Made by a program: the position numbers and the translations under genes. From Janthinobacterium sp. PC23-8 (GTDB lineage: Bacteria; Pseudomonadota; Gammaproteobacteria; Burkholderiales; Burkholderiaceae_D), in contig NZ_NJGY01000001.1 in the NCBI RefSeq assembly GCF_002250505.1, positions 3,428,052 to 3,492,051 on the forward strand: DNA of 64,000 nucleotides. Direction: 5' to 3'. Below, one piece after another: positions 45,810-54,881 of the stretch; position 1 is the stretch's first letter; every line of letters begins with the position of its first letter. Under the pieces are notes generated by a model. That model worked only from the letters and a program-made list of their open reading frames with translations, ran no database searches and had not been told where the DNA came from.

Positions 45810-46394
45810 TTAGCGTAAAAACATCACGGCGAGGACCAGCAGGATGGCACCCATCGCCAGATTGAACAGGCGCTGGTTGCGGGGCGCTTTCAGCATGCTG
45901 CGGATCGCGACGCCGAACAGCGCCCACATGGCGTTGCATGGCATGCTGACCACGGTGCCGATCACGGACACCAGCAGCGCGCTGGTGAGCATGTTGCTTT
46001 GCGAAGGCATGAAGACCGAGGCCATGGTGATCGCCTTGAGCCAGCTCTTCGGGTTCAGCGCCTGAAACAGCGCCGCCTGCGCAAACGACACGGCCTTCGG
46101 TGCGCTGGTTCCCGCCACCGAGGCGCCGGCAAGCTTCCAGGCCAAAAACATCAGGTACAGCGCGCCCACGATCCGCAGTACCTGCTGCGCCATCGGGTAC
46201 GCGACGAACACGCTGCCCAGCCCCACGCACATGAGCAAAGTCTGTACAAAGATGCCGACCTGGATGCCGAGGATAAGCGGCAGCGCACCGCGATAGCCGA
46301 AGTTGGCGCCGGTGGTGGCCAGCATGACGTTGTTTGGCCCGGGCGTGGCGGACATCACAAAGCAATAGCTGATCAGGGGCAGTAGTTCGGTCAT
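45810..46394 (-). CDS. LysE/RhtB-family amino-acid exporter
   Basis: The 194-residue protein has six predicted membrane helices and the family start LPLISYCFVMSATPGPNNVML. LysE and RhtB exporters remove amino acids such as lysine, threonine or homoserine. It shares its strand with the MocR gene that follows 10 bases downstream; an amino-acid signal through the MocR protein would be a natural control. The pair lies between pilC and pilD. Confidence 0.88.
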   Translation of the reverse strand: MTELLPLISYCFVMSATPGPNNVMLATTGANFGYRGALPLILGIQVGIFVQTLLMCVGLGSVFVAYPMAQQVLRIVGALYLMFLAWKLAGASVAGTSAPKAVSFAQAALFQALNPKSWLKAITMASVFMPSQSNMLTSALLVSVIGTVVSMPCNAMWALFGVAIRSMLKAPRNQRLFNLAMGAILLVLAVMFLR

Positions 46395-46573
46395 GGCAGG
46401 CAGTCGCAGGGTGGAGAAGCCTCTAGTCTAGAAGCGTGGCACGGCAGGGACAAGGCACAAGGCGCGGCGCACAGGCACATGCTGTATCAGTCGAAGCACT
46501 GCTACAGCGGCGATACAGGCCGCCCGGCCCGACCTGCATGCAGCGGCTATTCCGTGAACCTGTACCCGGCTCG

Positions 46574-47770
46574 TTACAGCACCGCGCCCAGCCTGAAAAT
46601 CGGCAAATACAGGGCAATCACCAGGCCGCCCACCAGCACGCCCAGCACCAGCATCAGCGCCGGTTCCAGCAAGGAGGTGAGGATGGTGACGGTGGCGTCG
46701 ATCTCCGCTTCGATGATGTCGGCCGCGCGCGAGAGCATGGCGTCGAGCGCGCCGGACTCTTCGCCGATCAGGGCCAGTTGCGTCAGCAGCGCGGGAAACA
46801 CGCCGCTGTGGCCCATGGCCAGCGCCAGGCTGCCGCCGGCGCGGATCTCGCGCTCGATGCGCAAGGTCGTTTCCTGGTACACGATATTGCCGGCGGCGGC
46901 GCCGACCAGGGCCAGCGCATCGAGCAGGGGCACGCCGGCGGCGTACATGGCGGCCAGGGTGCGCGTCCAGCGGGCGATCGCCGCGCGGCGCAGCAGCGGG
47001 CCGAACAGGGGAATGCGCAGCGCTTGCAACTGCACGTCGCGGCGCAATCGCGGCAGGCGGCGCCAGGCCAGGCGCAGCAGCAATACCAGCGCCAGCAGCG
47101 CGGCCAGCAGCCAGTACCACGATTGCACGAGCAGGCGCGACAGTTCCATCACCAGCACGGTGGGCAGGGGCAGCGGCGCGCCGAAGCTGTCGAACACCTG
47201 CCGGAAGGCCGGCACCACCACGGCCAGGATAATGGTGGTGACGACAATGGCGACGGTCACGATGGCCAGCGGATACATCAGCGCGCCGCGCAACTGGCGG
47301 CGCAGGGCGATGGCTTTTTCCTGGTGCGTGGCCAGGCGCGCCAGCAGTTCCTGCACGATGCCAGCCTGCTCTCCGGCCGCCACCAGGCTGCAATACAGTT
47401 CATCAAACAGGTGGGGAAACTGGCGAAAGGCCTGCTGCAGGCTGCCGCCCGCTTCGATATCGTGGCGCAAGTCGTGCATCAGCTGCGTCATGGCCGGCTT
47501 GGCATGGCCCTTGCCTGCGATCTCGAAGGCGGTCAACAGCGGCACGCCGGCGCCCATCATGGTGGCCAGCTGGCGCGTGAACAGCGCGATATCCTTGTGG
47601 GTGAGAGCCTTGCCGGGCGCGGCGCGGCGCTCTTGCACGCGGGTGGCCAGGATGCCCTGGCGGCGCAGCAGCAAGCTGGCGGCGGCGGCGTCGGTGGCGC
47701 GCAGCACGCCTTCTGCCCGCTTGCCGTGGCGATCTGTGCCTTCCCATGCGAACTGCCGCTCGATCGCCAT
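46574..47770 (-). CDS. pilC: Type IV pilus inner-membrane platform protein PilC
   Basis: PilC is the inner-membrane platform of the type IV pilus machine that couples the PilB and PilT ATPases to the pilin. The 398-residue protein has two T2SF-F repeats: the first with FTRQLATMMGAGVPLLTAFE near 65 and LVAAGEQAGIVQELLARLA near 125, the second with WTRTLAAMYAAGVPLLDAL near 270 and LIGEESGALDAMLSRAAD near 335. Three membrane segments are expected at about 170, 220 and 375. No pilB lies upstream, and pilD is separated by two unrelated genes. Confidence 0.92.
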   Translation of the reverse strand: MAIERQFAWEGTDRHGKRAEGVLRATDAAAASLLLRRQGILATRVQERRAAPGKALTHKDIALFTRQLATMMGAGVPLLTAFEIAGKGHAKPAMTQLMHDLRHDIEAGGSLQQAFRQFPHLFDELYCSLVAAGEQAGIVQELLARLATHQEKAIALRRQLRGALMYPLAIVTVAIVVTTIILAVVVPAFRQVFDSFGAPLPLPTVLVMELSRLLVQSWYWLLAALLALVLLLRLAWRRLPRLRRDVQLQALRIPLFGPLLRRAAIARWTRTLAAMYAAGVPLLDALALVGAAAGNIVYQETTLRIEREIRAGGSLALAMGHSGVFPALLTQLALIGEESGALDAMLSRAADIIEAEIDATVTILTSLLEPALMLVLGVLVGGLVIALYLPIFRLGAVL

Positions 47771-47844
47771 CTGCGCCTCCCGCTACACAGTAGCACCGGC
47801 GCAGAGTGGGCCGCCAGCGCGGCGCGGGCGCGGCTTGAGGCCGC

Positions 47845-49317
47845 TCAGTGTTTGCCGGTCTGCGCCGTCGTCTGGAGCACGGCCTTGACCTGGTCCGCGT
47901 CGTCTTCATCCTCATCGATATCGCTGCCCTTGCTGATGCTTTCGCCATCGGTGCGGCGCAAGGTCCAGAAGGTCAGCGAAGACAGGATCGTCACTGCCGC
48001 CAGGGTCAGGAACGCATGGTGCAGGGCGGTGGTCAGCATGACGCGGTTCGACTGCGGCATGTCGCCCAGATACCAGCCGGTGATCAGTGAACCGAACGCC
48101 AGGCCAAAACTCATCGACAGTTGCTGCATCGAACTGGCAATCGTGCTGGCCATGCTGGAGTCGCCTTTGTCGAGATCGGCGTAGGCGATCGTGTTCATGC
48201 TGGAAAACTGCAGCGAATTGAAAAATCCCAGGCACAGGCTGATGGCGACGATCACGTACAGGGGCGTGCCGGCGCCCACCAGTGAAAACATGGCGATGGT
48301 CACGCCGATCAGTACCGTATTGACGATCAGCACCTGGCGGTAGCCGAAGCGCGCCAGCACGCGCGCGGAAATGAATTTCATGCCCATCGCGGCGGCCGCC
48401 GACGGCATCATCAACAGGCCCGACTGCCAGGCGGGCAAGCCCAGACCCAGCTGATACAGCAGCGGCAACAGGAACGGCAGGCCGCCGACGCCCAGGCGCG
48501 TGACAAAGCCACCGAGCACCGATACGCGGAAGGTGCGTACCCTGAACAGCACCAGGCGCAGCAGCGGGTGCAGCACTTCGCTCGCATGCCAGGCATAGGC
48601 CGCCAGCAAGCTGATGGAAATGACCAGCAGCACGGCAAACGAGGTGGGATCGACGCGATGTTCGCCGAACACTTCCAGCAGCCACGACAGCAGGGCGATG
48701 CCGGTGCCGAACAGCACCAGGCCGATCAGGTCCAGCGGACGCGGCTTGTCACCGTAATAGTCGGGCATGTAGCGGTGCGCCAGGTACAAGGCCGCCAGGC
48801 CGACCGGCACATTGACGAAGAAAATCTCGCGCCACGACAGCCAGTACACGATCAGCCCACCCACGGTGGGACCGAGCAGCGGGCCGATCAGGGCCGGGAT
48901 GATGACGAAATTCATTGCCGCCAGCAATTGCGACTTGGGAAAGGTGCGGATGATGGTCAGCCTGCCGACCGGCATCATCATCGCCGCCCCGACACCCTGC
49001 AGCAGGCGCGAGGCCACCAGCATCGGCGAGTTGACGGACAGGCCGCACAGGACGGAGGCGATGGTAAAGATGGCGACGGCGGCGGAAAACACGCGCCGCG
49101 TGCCGAAGCGGTCGGCCATCCAGCCGCTGATCGGAATGCACACGGCCAGGCTCAGAATATAGCTGGTGACGACGGCTTTGAGGCTCAGCGGCGTGACATT
49201 GAGACTGGCGGCCATGCTGGGAATGGCGGTATTGACGATGGTCGAGTCGAGCTGCTCCATGAAGAGGGCAGTGGCGACGACCCACGGAAGATAGCTTTTA
49301 ACGGCGGAACTGGACAT
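47845..49317 (-). CDS. MFS transporter of the DHA2 drug-export family
   Basis: The 490-residue protein has about 14 predicted membrane segments. Family motifs include LDSTIVNTAIPSMAASL near 23 (the DHA2 motif), MADRFGTRRVF near 68 and GRLTIIRTFPK, with PALIGPLLGPTVGGL (motif C-like) near 140. It probably exports toxic compounds by proton antiport; the substrate is unknown. It ends in an acidic segment (DIDEDEDDADQ). It is transcribed away from a lipoprotein gene across a 213-base region with a strong inverted repeat. Confidence 0.88.
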   Translation of the reverse strand: MSSSAVKSYLPWVVATALFMEQLDSTIVNTAIPSMAASLNVTPLSLKAVVTSYILSLAVCIPISGWMADRFGTRRVFSAAVAIFTIASVLCGLSVNSPMLVASRLLQGVGAAMMMPVGRLTIIRTFPKSQLLAAMNFVIIPALIGPLLGPTVGGLIVYWLSWREIFFVNVPVGLAALYLAHRYMPDYYGDKPRPLDLIGLVLFGTGIALLSWLLEVFGEHRVDPTSFAVLLVISISLLAAYAWHASEVLHPLLRLVLFRVRTFRVSVLGGFVTRLGVGGLPFLLPLLYQLGLGLPAWQSGLLMMPSAAAAMGMKFISARVLARFGYRQVLIVNTVLIGVTIAMFSLVGAGTPLYVIVAISLCLGFFNSLQFSSMNTIAYADLDKGDSSMASTIASSMQQLSMSFGLAFGSLITGWYLGDMPQSNRVMLTTALHHAFLTLAAVTILSSLTFWTLRRTDGESISKGSDIDEDEDDADQVKAVLQTTAQTGKH

Positions 49318-49426
49318 GGATGCAAACCTGGAGGAGGGTGGAACGGAGCCGACAGTATGGAATTGTCACATAAATGGCGCGTCCGCGCCGACAGGCTGCA
49401 TGCGTGCCATGGTCGCCGCTTCCAGT

Positions 49427-49448
49427 CCATGGAACAGTTGTTCCATGG
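49427..49448. promoter_or_regulatory. Perfect 22-base inverted repeat between the MFS and lipoprotein genes
   Basis: Arms CCATGGAACA (49427-49436) and TGTTCCATGG (49439-49448) match exactly around GT. On the minus strand a TTGACC at 49452-49447 overlaps it, so it could be an operator for the MFS gene. No regulator gene is adjacent. Confidence 0.55.
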
Positions 49449-49530
49449 TCAAGGCCTGGGGTGCACGCTAGCATGGTTGTTGCCATCGCGGCCATTGACC
49501 GTCGCGTCACCCCTCTCCTGGAAAACCACT

Positions 49531-50718
49531 ATGAAAAATGCCTTCACCATCGTCCTGCTGGGTACTGCCCTGTCCGCTTGCGGCGGCGGCAGCGACAACG
49601 CCGCTACTGCGGCCGCTCCCGTCACGCCGCCGGTGGTGGTGACGCCGCCCGTGGTCACCCCGCCAGTGACCGCGCCAGTCACGCCGGCCCCCGATGCCGT
49701 GACGGCCGCCTCGCAGGCGGTCGCCACCCAGGCTGGCCTGGCCGTGATCGCCGGCGCCAGTGCCGACGAGACGGTCTACGACGTGGCGGCCGAGATCGGC
49801 GACACCTGGCGCATCACCTTTGATAACGCGAAGAAAACCTTCAGCGTCAAGGTGCTGGCGACGCAGTTTGGCCTCACCGACCGCAGCGGCAGCTATACGG
49901 CTGTTACCAAGGGCAATATCACCACCTATACCGGTACCGACCTCAACCTCACCATCGACGCGCGCACGCGTTTGTTGACGGGAACCATCAAGCTGGGCAG
50001 CATGAGCTCGAATGTCAGCGGCACTGGTTATGCCGCCACCGACGTGGCCAAGCTGGCCGGCAACTATATTTTCCTCGGCACCATGCGCAACGCCTCGAAT
50101 GGCGCCTTCCCCTTCAATCCGAAAGGCAGCCTGAAAGTGGCGGCCGATGGCAGCGCGCAACTGTGCAATGGCGGCGTGTTCAATGCGCAAGGCGCGTGCA
50201 CGGCCGTGTCGCCGCAGCTGGCAGCGGAAAACGCCAGCCTCACTTTGGTCCGTGATAGCGCGCGTGGGCTGATCATCGCCCGCCAGGGCCAGCAGGATTT
50301 CGGCATCGTCCACGTGCATGCGGGCGACCGCGGGCTGGCGCTGTTCATCGACCGCTACGGCCGCAACCAGGAGAACGTGCTGCGCGTGGGCACCATCGTG
50401 GCGGCCAAACAGCAAAAGATCGGCAGCGAGATCGCCGGCAGCTACGCCTGCGCGGCGCCGGGCATCAGCGCGAGCATCGTGGTAGCCGGCAGCACCGCCA
50501 CCATCACCAACAACACCGCCGGCAAGACGCATGCCGAGACCATCACCGTCAACAAGCTGGGCCTGGGTGTGCAAGCGGTCGACTTCGATGGCATCGCCGT
50601 GTTCAAGGACCCGGCCGACGTGCCGGCCGATTACTCGATGTTCATGCCGGTCTCGTCGAGCATGGCGGTCGAGTTCTCGACCGACCGCAGCTACATGGGG
50701 ACCTGCCTGAAAAATTAG
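49531..50718 (+). CDS. Proline-rich lipoprotein of unknown function
   Basis: The 395-residue protein begins [20 protein letters not shown], with lipobox LSAC (cysteine 17). A linker of repeated proline/valine/threonine (about 30-58, [21 protein letters not shown]) spans to a folded domain of about 330 residues containing [28 protein letters not shown] and a C-terminal CLKN. It lies downstream of no gene; a GGAAAA site precedes the ATG. Its stop codon overlaps the stop of the convergent cobQ. I do not recognise the family. Confidence 0.72.
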   Translation: MKNAFTIVLLGTALSACGGGSDNAATAAAPVTPPVVVTPPVVTPPVTAPVTPAPDAVTAASQAVATQAGLAVIAGASADETVYDVAAEIGDTWRITFDNAKKTFSVKVLATQFGLTDRSGSYTAVTKGNITTYTGTDLNLTIDARTRLLTGTIKLGSMSSNVSGTGYAATDVAKLAGNYIFLGTMRNASNGAFPFNPKGSLKVAADGSAQLCNGGVFNAQGACTAVSPQLAAENASLTLVRDSARGLIIARQGQQDFGIVHVHAGDRGLALFIDRYGRNQENVLRVGTIVAAKQQKIGSEIAGSYACAAPGISASIVVAGSTATITNNTAGKTHAETITVNKLGLGVQAVDFDGIAVFKDPADVPADYSMFMPVSSSMAVEFSTDRSYMGTCLKN

Positions 50719-52166
50719 GTAAAACGTTCCAGCGCGGCCATCAGGGGGATGGCCGCGTCGGCGATACGCTCCAGGCTCGCTTCGCGCAGCGCGCCGGTAT
50801 CGACTACATGATCCGATGTCAATCCGGCCCAGCGCAGCAGCGCCGAGCAGGCGTCGGGCGTGTCGAACATGCCGTGCAAATAGCTGCCCAGGATTTGCCC
50901 GTCGCTTGACACCGCCCCTTCCGGCCGGCCATCGATGATGAACGCTGGCGCATCGAGCGCCGCGCCGTGCGATACGCCCATGTGGATCTCGTAGCCGTTC
51001 ACGGGCGCAGCGTTTGCACCGTCAAACACGCACTGGCCGGCAACTTGCAGCAAGCGCTTGTCCGCCGTCAGTTCCGTGTCCATCTCGAGCAGTCCCAGCG
51101 CGGTCGATACTCCCGCCGCGCCCTCCACGCCCAGCGGATCGCGCACTTTGGCGCCCAGCATCTGGAAGCCGCCGCAAATGCCGATCACCTTGCCGCCGTA
51201 GCGCAAGTGTTTTGCCAGGTAGCCTGGCCAGCCTTGGTGCTGCAGCCAGGCCAGGTCGCCGCGCGTGTTCTTGCTGCCAGGCAGGATCACCAGGTCGGCC
51301 GGCGGTATCGGCTGGCCTTGCTTGATAAAGCGCAGGTCGATGCCCGGATGGGCGCGCAGGGCGTCGAGATCCGTATGGTTGCTGATGCGCGGCAGTTGCG
51401 GCACCACTACGGTAAACGCGCCGCGCTCGGCCTGCATCGCTTCGACCGCGTCTTCCGCGTCGAGGAACAAGCCTTGCAAGTAGGGCAGCACGGCCAGCAC
51501 CGGTTTGCCCGTCTGCTGTTCCAGCCAGTCCACGCCCGGCTGCAGCAGCGAGATATCGCCGCGAAAGCGGTTGATGACAAAGCCGGCGATGCGCGCGCGT
51601 TCGCTGTCCGACAAACAGGCCAGGGTGCCGATGATATGGGCGAACACGCCGCCGCGGTCGATATCGGCCACTAAAATCACCGGGCAGTCGACGGCTTCGG
51701 CAAAGCCCATGTTGGCGATATCGCGCGCGCGCAGATTGATTTCGGCCGGACTGCCTGCGCCTTCGACGATCACGGCCTGGTACTGCTGGCGCAGCCGCGC
51801 ATAGGAATCGAGCACCGCACCCATGGCGATGGTCTTGTATTGCTGGTAGTCGCGCGCATCCATCTCGGCGCGCACCTTGCCGTGGATGATCACCTGCGCG
51901 CCCGTGTTCGACGAGGGTTTGAGCAGCACCGGATTCATGTCGGTGTGCGGCGCGATGCCGCAAGCCATGGCCTGCAGCGCCTGGGCGCGGCCGATCTCGC
52001 CGCCGTCGGCAGTCACCGCGCTATTGAGCGCCATGTTCTGCGGCTTGAAGGGCGTTACCGTCACGCCACGGCGCTTCAACAGCCGGCACAGGGCGGCGAC
52101 GATGGTGCTCTTGCCGGCGTCCGAGGTGGTGCCCTGCACCATCAGGACGGGGAAGGGGGCGTTCAT
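50715..52166 (-). CDS. cobQ: Cobyric acid synthase CobQ
   Basis: CobQ amidates side chains b, d, e and g of adenosylcobyrinic acid a,c-diamide. The 483-residue protein has the N-terminal ATPase motif [15 protein letters not shown] near 12, then the glutamine amidotransferase class I domain with the nucleophile in [11 protein letters not shown] and a conserved histidine in GSYLHGMFD. The ATG at 52166 gives the family start [13 protein letters not shown] and overlaps the upstream gene by four bases. It is the last gene of the B12 locus. Confidence 0.95.
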   Translation of the reverse strand: MNAPFPVLMVQGTTSDAGKSTIVAALCRLLKRRGVTVTPFKPQNMALNSAVTADGGEIGRAQALQAMACGIAPHTDMNPVLLKPSSNTGAQVIIHGKVRAEMDARDYQQYKTIAMGAVLDSYARLRQQYQAVIVEGAGSPAEINLRARDIANMGFAEAVDCPVILVADIDRGGVFAHIIGTLACLSDSERARIAGFVINRFRGDISLLQPGVDWLEQQTGKPVLAVLPYLQGLFLDAEDAVEAMQAERGAFTVVVPQLPRISNHTDLDALRAHPGIDLRFIKQGQPIPPADLVILPGSKNTRGDLAWLQHQGWPGYLAKHLRYGGKVIGICGGFQMLGAKVRDPLGVEGAAGVSTALGLLEMDTELTADKRLLQVAGQCVFDGANAAPVNGYEIHMGVSHGAALDAPAFIIDGRPEGAVSSDGQILGSYLHGMFDTPDACSALLRWAGLTSDHVVDTGALREASLERIADAAIPLMAALERFT

Positions 52167-52960
52167 GCCTGCGCCGCCTGCCAGTGGGCGACGATATCGC
52201 CGAGCTGGCGCAGCCCTTCGGTGATCGCCGCCGGGCCTGGCGACAGAATATCGGGCGACTTGATCTCGAACAGCATCTGCTCGCGCACGGCCGGGATGGT
52301 GTCCCATTGCGGGCGCGAAGCCAGTTGCGCCGGCTGGAACTTCTTGCCGCACCAGCTGGCGACAATGATGTCGGGCGCGCGCCGCACCACCTCCAGGGGC
52401 TCGGCGATAATGCGCTCCTTCGCACCGGGCTGGCTGGATAATTCGGGAAACGCGTCCACGCCGCCGGCCAGTTCGATCAGCTGCGCCGCCCAGCCGATGC
52501 CGCTCATCAAAGGATCATTCCACTCTTCGAAATAGATGACCGGCTTGCGCGTCCATGGCGCCGCACGCTGCTGTGCGCGGGCGATATCGGCGCGCAGGCC
52601 GGCGATCAGGGCGCGGCCCGCTTCGTCGCGCTGCACCAGCGCGGCCAGCACGGCGATCATGCGCAAGATGCCCTCGACCGTGCGTTGGTTGAACTGGTGC
52701 ACTTCCACGCCGGCCTTGACCAGGTCGCGGCAGATATCGGCCTGCATGTCGCAAAAGCCGATCACCAGGTCCGGCCGCACGGCCAGAATACGTTCCAGGC
52801 TGGACGAGGAAAAGCCGCTGATCCTGGTCTTTTCTGCGCGCGCGCGGGGCGGGCGCACGGTAAAGCCCGAGATGCCGGCGATGAACTCCTCGGCTTTCAG
52901 TGCATACAAGGTTTCCACCGCTTCCGTCGACAGACAGGCGATGCGCTGGTAGTGACTCAT
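52163..52960 (-). CDS. BtuF-like cobalamin-binding protein without signal peptide
   Basis: The 265-residue protein matches the periplasmic substrate-binding fold of BtuF-type proteins ([54 protein letters not shown]). It begins directly [11 protein letters not shown] with no signal sequence or lipobox, so a cytoplasmic location is likely. The start at 52960 overlaps the btuF stop (ATGA); longer starts run into btuF. Its partner and role are unknown. Confidence 0.85.
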   Translation of the reverse strand: MSHYQRIACLSTEAVETLYALKAEEFIAGISGFTVRPPRARAEKTRISGFSSSSLERILAVRPDLVIGFCDMQADICRDLVKAGVEVHQFNQRTVEGILRMIAVLAALVQRDEAGRALIAGLRADIARAQQRAAPWTRKPVIYFEEWNDPLMSGIGWAAQLIELAGGVDAFPELSSQPGAKERIIAEPLEVVRRAPDIIVASWCGKKFQPAQLASRPQWDTIPAVREQMLFEIKSPDILSPGPAAITEGLRQLGDIVAHWQAAQA

Positions 52961-53889
52961 TTCACCGCCTTCGCCGCCGGATTCGCCGCTGGCGTCGTGC
53001 GGTGCTGGCGCGCCAGCTCGAGTTTTTCGCACATGGCGGCCGCGCCGTCGACCATGCGCGGGCCGGCCCGGTTCAGCAAGTCGCCATTCAAACGGAACAG
53101 ATTATTGCTGCGCACCGCGCTCAAGGATGGAAACGCGCGCCACATGGCGAGCCCCCCTTCGCTGTCGCTGTCGCTCTTTTCGCTGGTGGCAAAAATCGCT
53201 TCCGGATTTTCCTGCAGCACGCCTTCTTGTGTGACGACGGGCGCCACGATTTTCATCGCAGCAAACACATTCTGGCCGCCGCATATGCGCATGGCGTCGC
53301 TGATAATGCTGGCGCCACTGATCGTGTACAGCGGTTTGTCCCACACCTGGTAGAACAGGCGCACGGGCGGGCGCTGCGCGTATTGGGCGCTCAAGCTGGC
53401 CAGTTTCGCGCGCAGCTGGGCGGCGGCCGGCGCGGCCACTTTTTCCGTGCCCATCAGCTGGCCCAGGCGCTCGATGTTGTTGGGGATATCGGCCAGCTTT
53501 TTCGGCTCGCTGTGGTAAATCGGCACTTTCAGCTGGCGCAGCATGGCGATCTGGCGCTCGGCGCTGCCATGCATCCACACCACGATCAGGTCCGGCTTCA
53601 TGGCGATAATGCGCTCCATGTCGTACTGGCGGTTGTCGCCCACTTGCGCAATTTTTTTCGCCGCTTCCGGATAGTCGCTGTAGCTGACCACGCCGGCGAT
53701 CTTGTCGCCGCCGCCGGCCGCGAACAGCAGTTCGGTGATGTGGGGCGCCAGCGCCAGGATGCGCTGCGCCGGCCTGGCGACGGTGACGGCATTGCCATCG
53801 TCGTCGCGCACGGTAATGGCGGCGTGGGCCGGTAACGCATGCAGAGCGGCAAGCACAGTAGCCAGCAGCGTGATCGTAAAGTGTTTCAT
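52957..53889 (-). CDS. btuF: Periplasmic vitamin B12-binding protein BtuF
   Basis: BtuF delivers corrinoid to the BtuCD transporter in the inner membrane. The 310-residue protein has a signal peptide (MKHFTITLLATVLAALHALPAHA) and the class III substrate-binding fold with RILALAPHITELLFAAGGG near 48, PDLIVVWMHGSA near 105 and LYTISGASIISDAMRICGG near 205. The ATG at 53889 is chosen because of the AAGGAAA site upstream. Confidence 0.93.
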   Translation of the reverse strand: MKHFTITLLATVLAALHALPAHAAITVRDDDGNAVTVARPAQRILALAPHITELLFAAGGGDKIAGVVSYSDYPEAAKKIAQVGDNRQYDMERIIAMKPDLIVVWMHGSAERQIAMLRQLKVPIYHSEPKKLADIPNNIERLGQLMGTEKVAAPAAAQLRAKLASLSAQYAQRPPVRLFYQVWDKPLYTISGASIISDAMRICGGQNVFAAMKIVAPVVTQEGVLQENPEAIFATSEKSDSDSEGGLAMWRAFPSLSAVRSNNLFRLNGDLLNRAGPRMVDGAAAMCEKLELARQHRTTPAANPAAKAVK

Positions 53890-54881
53890 GTGTTTTCCTT
53901 GTTCCATGCAATCAATGCCAGTTCCAGCTGCTGCCAGGCCGGTTCATTGGGCGGCAGTCCCAGGCGGATGCCGCGCGCGGCCTGGCCGAACAGCCGCACC
54001 CAGATGCCGCGTGCGGCCATATGGCGGTGAAATTCTTCGGCGCGTGTTTCCGGCCACCATTGAAACAGCGCGCAGCCGCTGCCGGCAACGCCGTGCGAGG
54101 CCAGCAACTGGCGCAGCCGTTGCCCCTCGATTTTCAGCCGCGCGCGCATGTCCTGCTGCCAGTGCGTGTCGCACAAGGCCGCCAGCGCCACCTGCTGCGC
54201 CGGGCCGCTGACGGTCCACGGTCCCAGCATGGCGGCCAGCGCGCGCAGCAGCGCAGGCTGGGCGGCAACAAAACCCAGGCGCAGTCCCGCCAGGCCAAAG
54301 AACTTGCCGACCGAGCGCAAGACGATCAGGCCAGCTTGATCCGCATGGGCGCCAAGACTGGCCGCATCTTCCGTGTCGCCAAACGCTTCGTCGACCACCA
54401 GCCAGCCGCCGCGCGCGGCCAGCCTGGCGCGCCAGGCCAGCAGCTTTTCAGGCGCGATGCATGCACCGGTGGGGTTGTTCGGATTGCACACCACCAGCAC
54501 CTCGCAGTCCTCGACCGCATCGTTCAATTCAGAGTAGGGCACCTGGCGCAACTGGTGGCCATGCTGGCCCCAGTGATGCGCGTGTTCGGCATAGGACGGC
54601 GCGGCGACGACCACGCGGCAAGGCGCGCGCAAGCGGGGCAGGGCCTGGATGGCGGCCTGGGTGCCGGCCACCGGCAGCATGGCTGGCGCGCCGTAACAGG
54701 CGCAGGCGGCAGCGACCAGCGCCGGGTCGGTTTCCGGCAGCCGGTGCCAGGCATGCGCAGTGGTGGCCGGCGCCGGGTAGCAGTGCGGATTGATGCCGGT
54801 CGACAGGTCGATCCACTGGTCCAGCGGACGGCCATGAATGCGCGCGGCCTCGCGCAGATTGCCGCCGTGTTCAAGCAACAT
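53886..54881 (-). CDS. cobD: L-threonine-O-3-phosphate decarboxylase CobD
   Basis: The 331-residue PLP-dependent enzyme makes aminopropanol phosphate for the side arm of cobalamin. Motifs are HGGNLREAARIHG near 5, DLSTGINPHCYP near 24, VCNPNNPTGACI near 130 and the PLP lysine in SVGKFFGLAGLRLGF near 195. The name cobD follows Salmonella; in Pseudomonas it is called cobC. It overlaps cbiB and btuF. Confidence 0.92.
   Translation of the reverse strand: MLLEHGGNLREAARIHGRPLDQWIDLSTGINPHCYPAPATTAHAWHRLPETDPALVAAACACYGAPAMLPVAGTQAAIQALPRLRAPCRVVVAAPSYAEHAHHWGQHGHQLRQVPYSELNDAVEDCEVLVVCNPNNPTGACIAPEKLLAWRARLAARGGWLVVDEAFGDTEDAASLGAHADQAGLIVLRSVGKFFGLAGLRLGFVAAQPALLRALAAMLGPWTVSGPAQQVALAALCDTHWQQDMRARLKIEGQRLRQLLASHGVAGSGCALFQWWPETRAEEFHRHMAARGIWVRLFGQAARGIRLGLPPNEPAWQQLELALIAWNKENT

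Noticed and set aside
46436..48184. 582-codon plus-strand frame opposite pilC and the MFS gene
   Set aside because: pilC and the MFS transporter have all family motifs on the minus strand; the plus frame is rich in Gln, Arg and His, with no family resemblance.
48568..49530. Apparent 320-codon N-terminal extension of the lipoprotein
   Set aside because: The lipoprotein signal and ribosome-binding site place the start at 49531; the upstream frame is antisense to the MFS gene.
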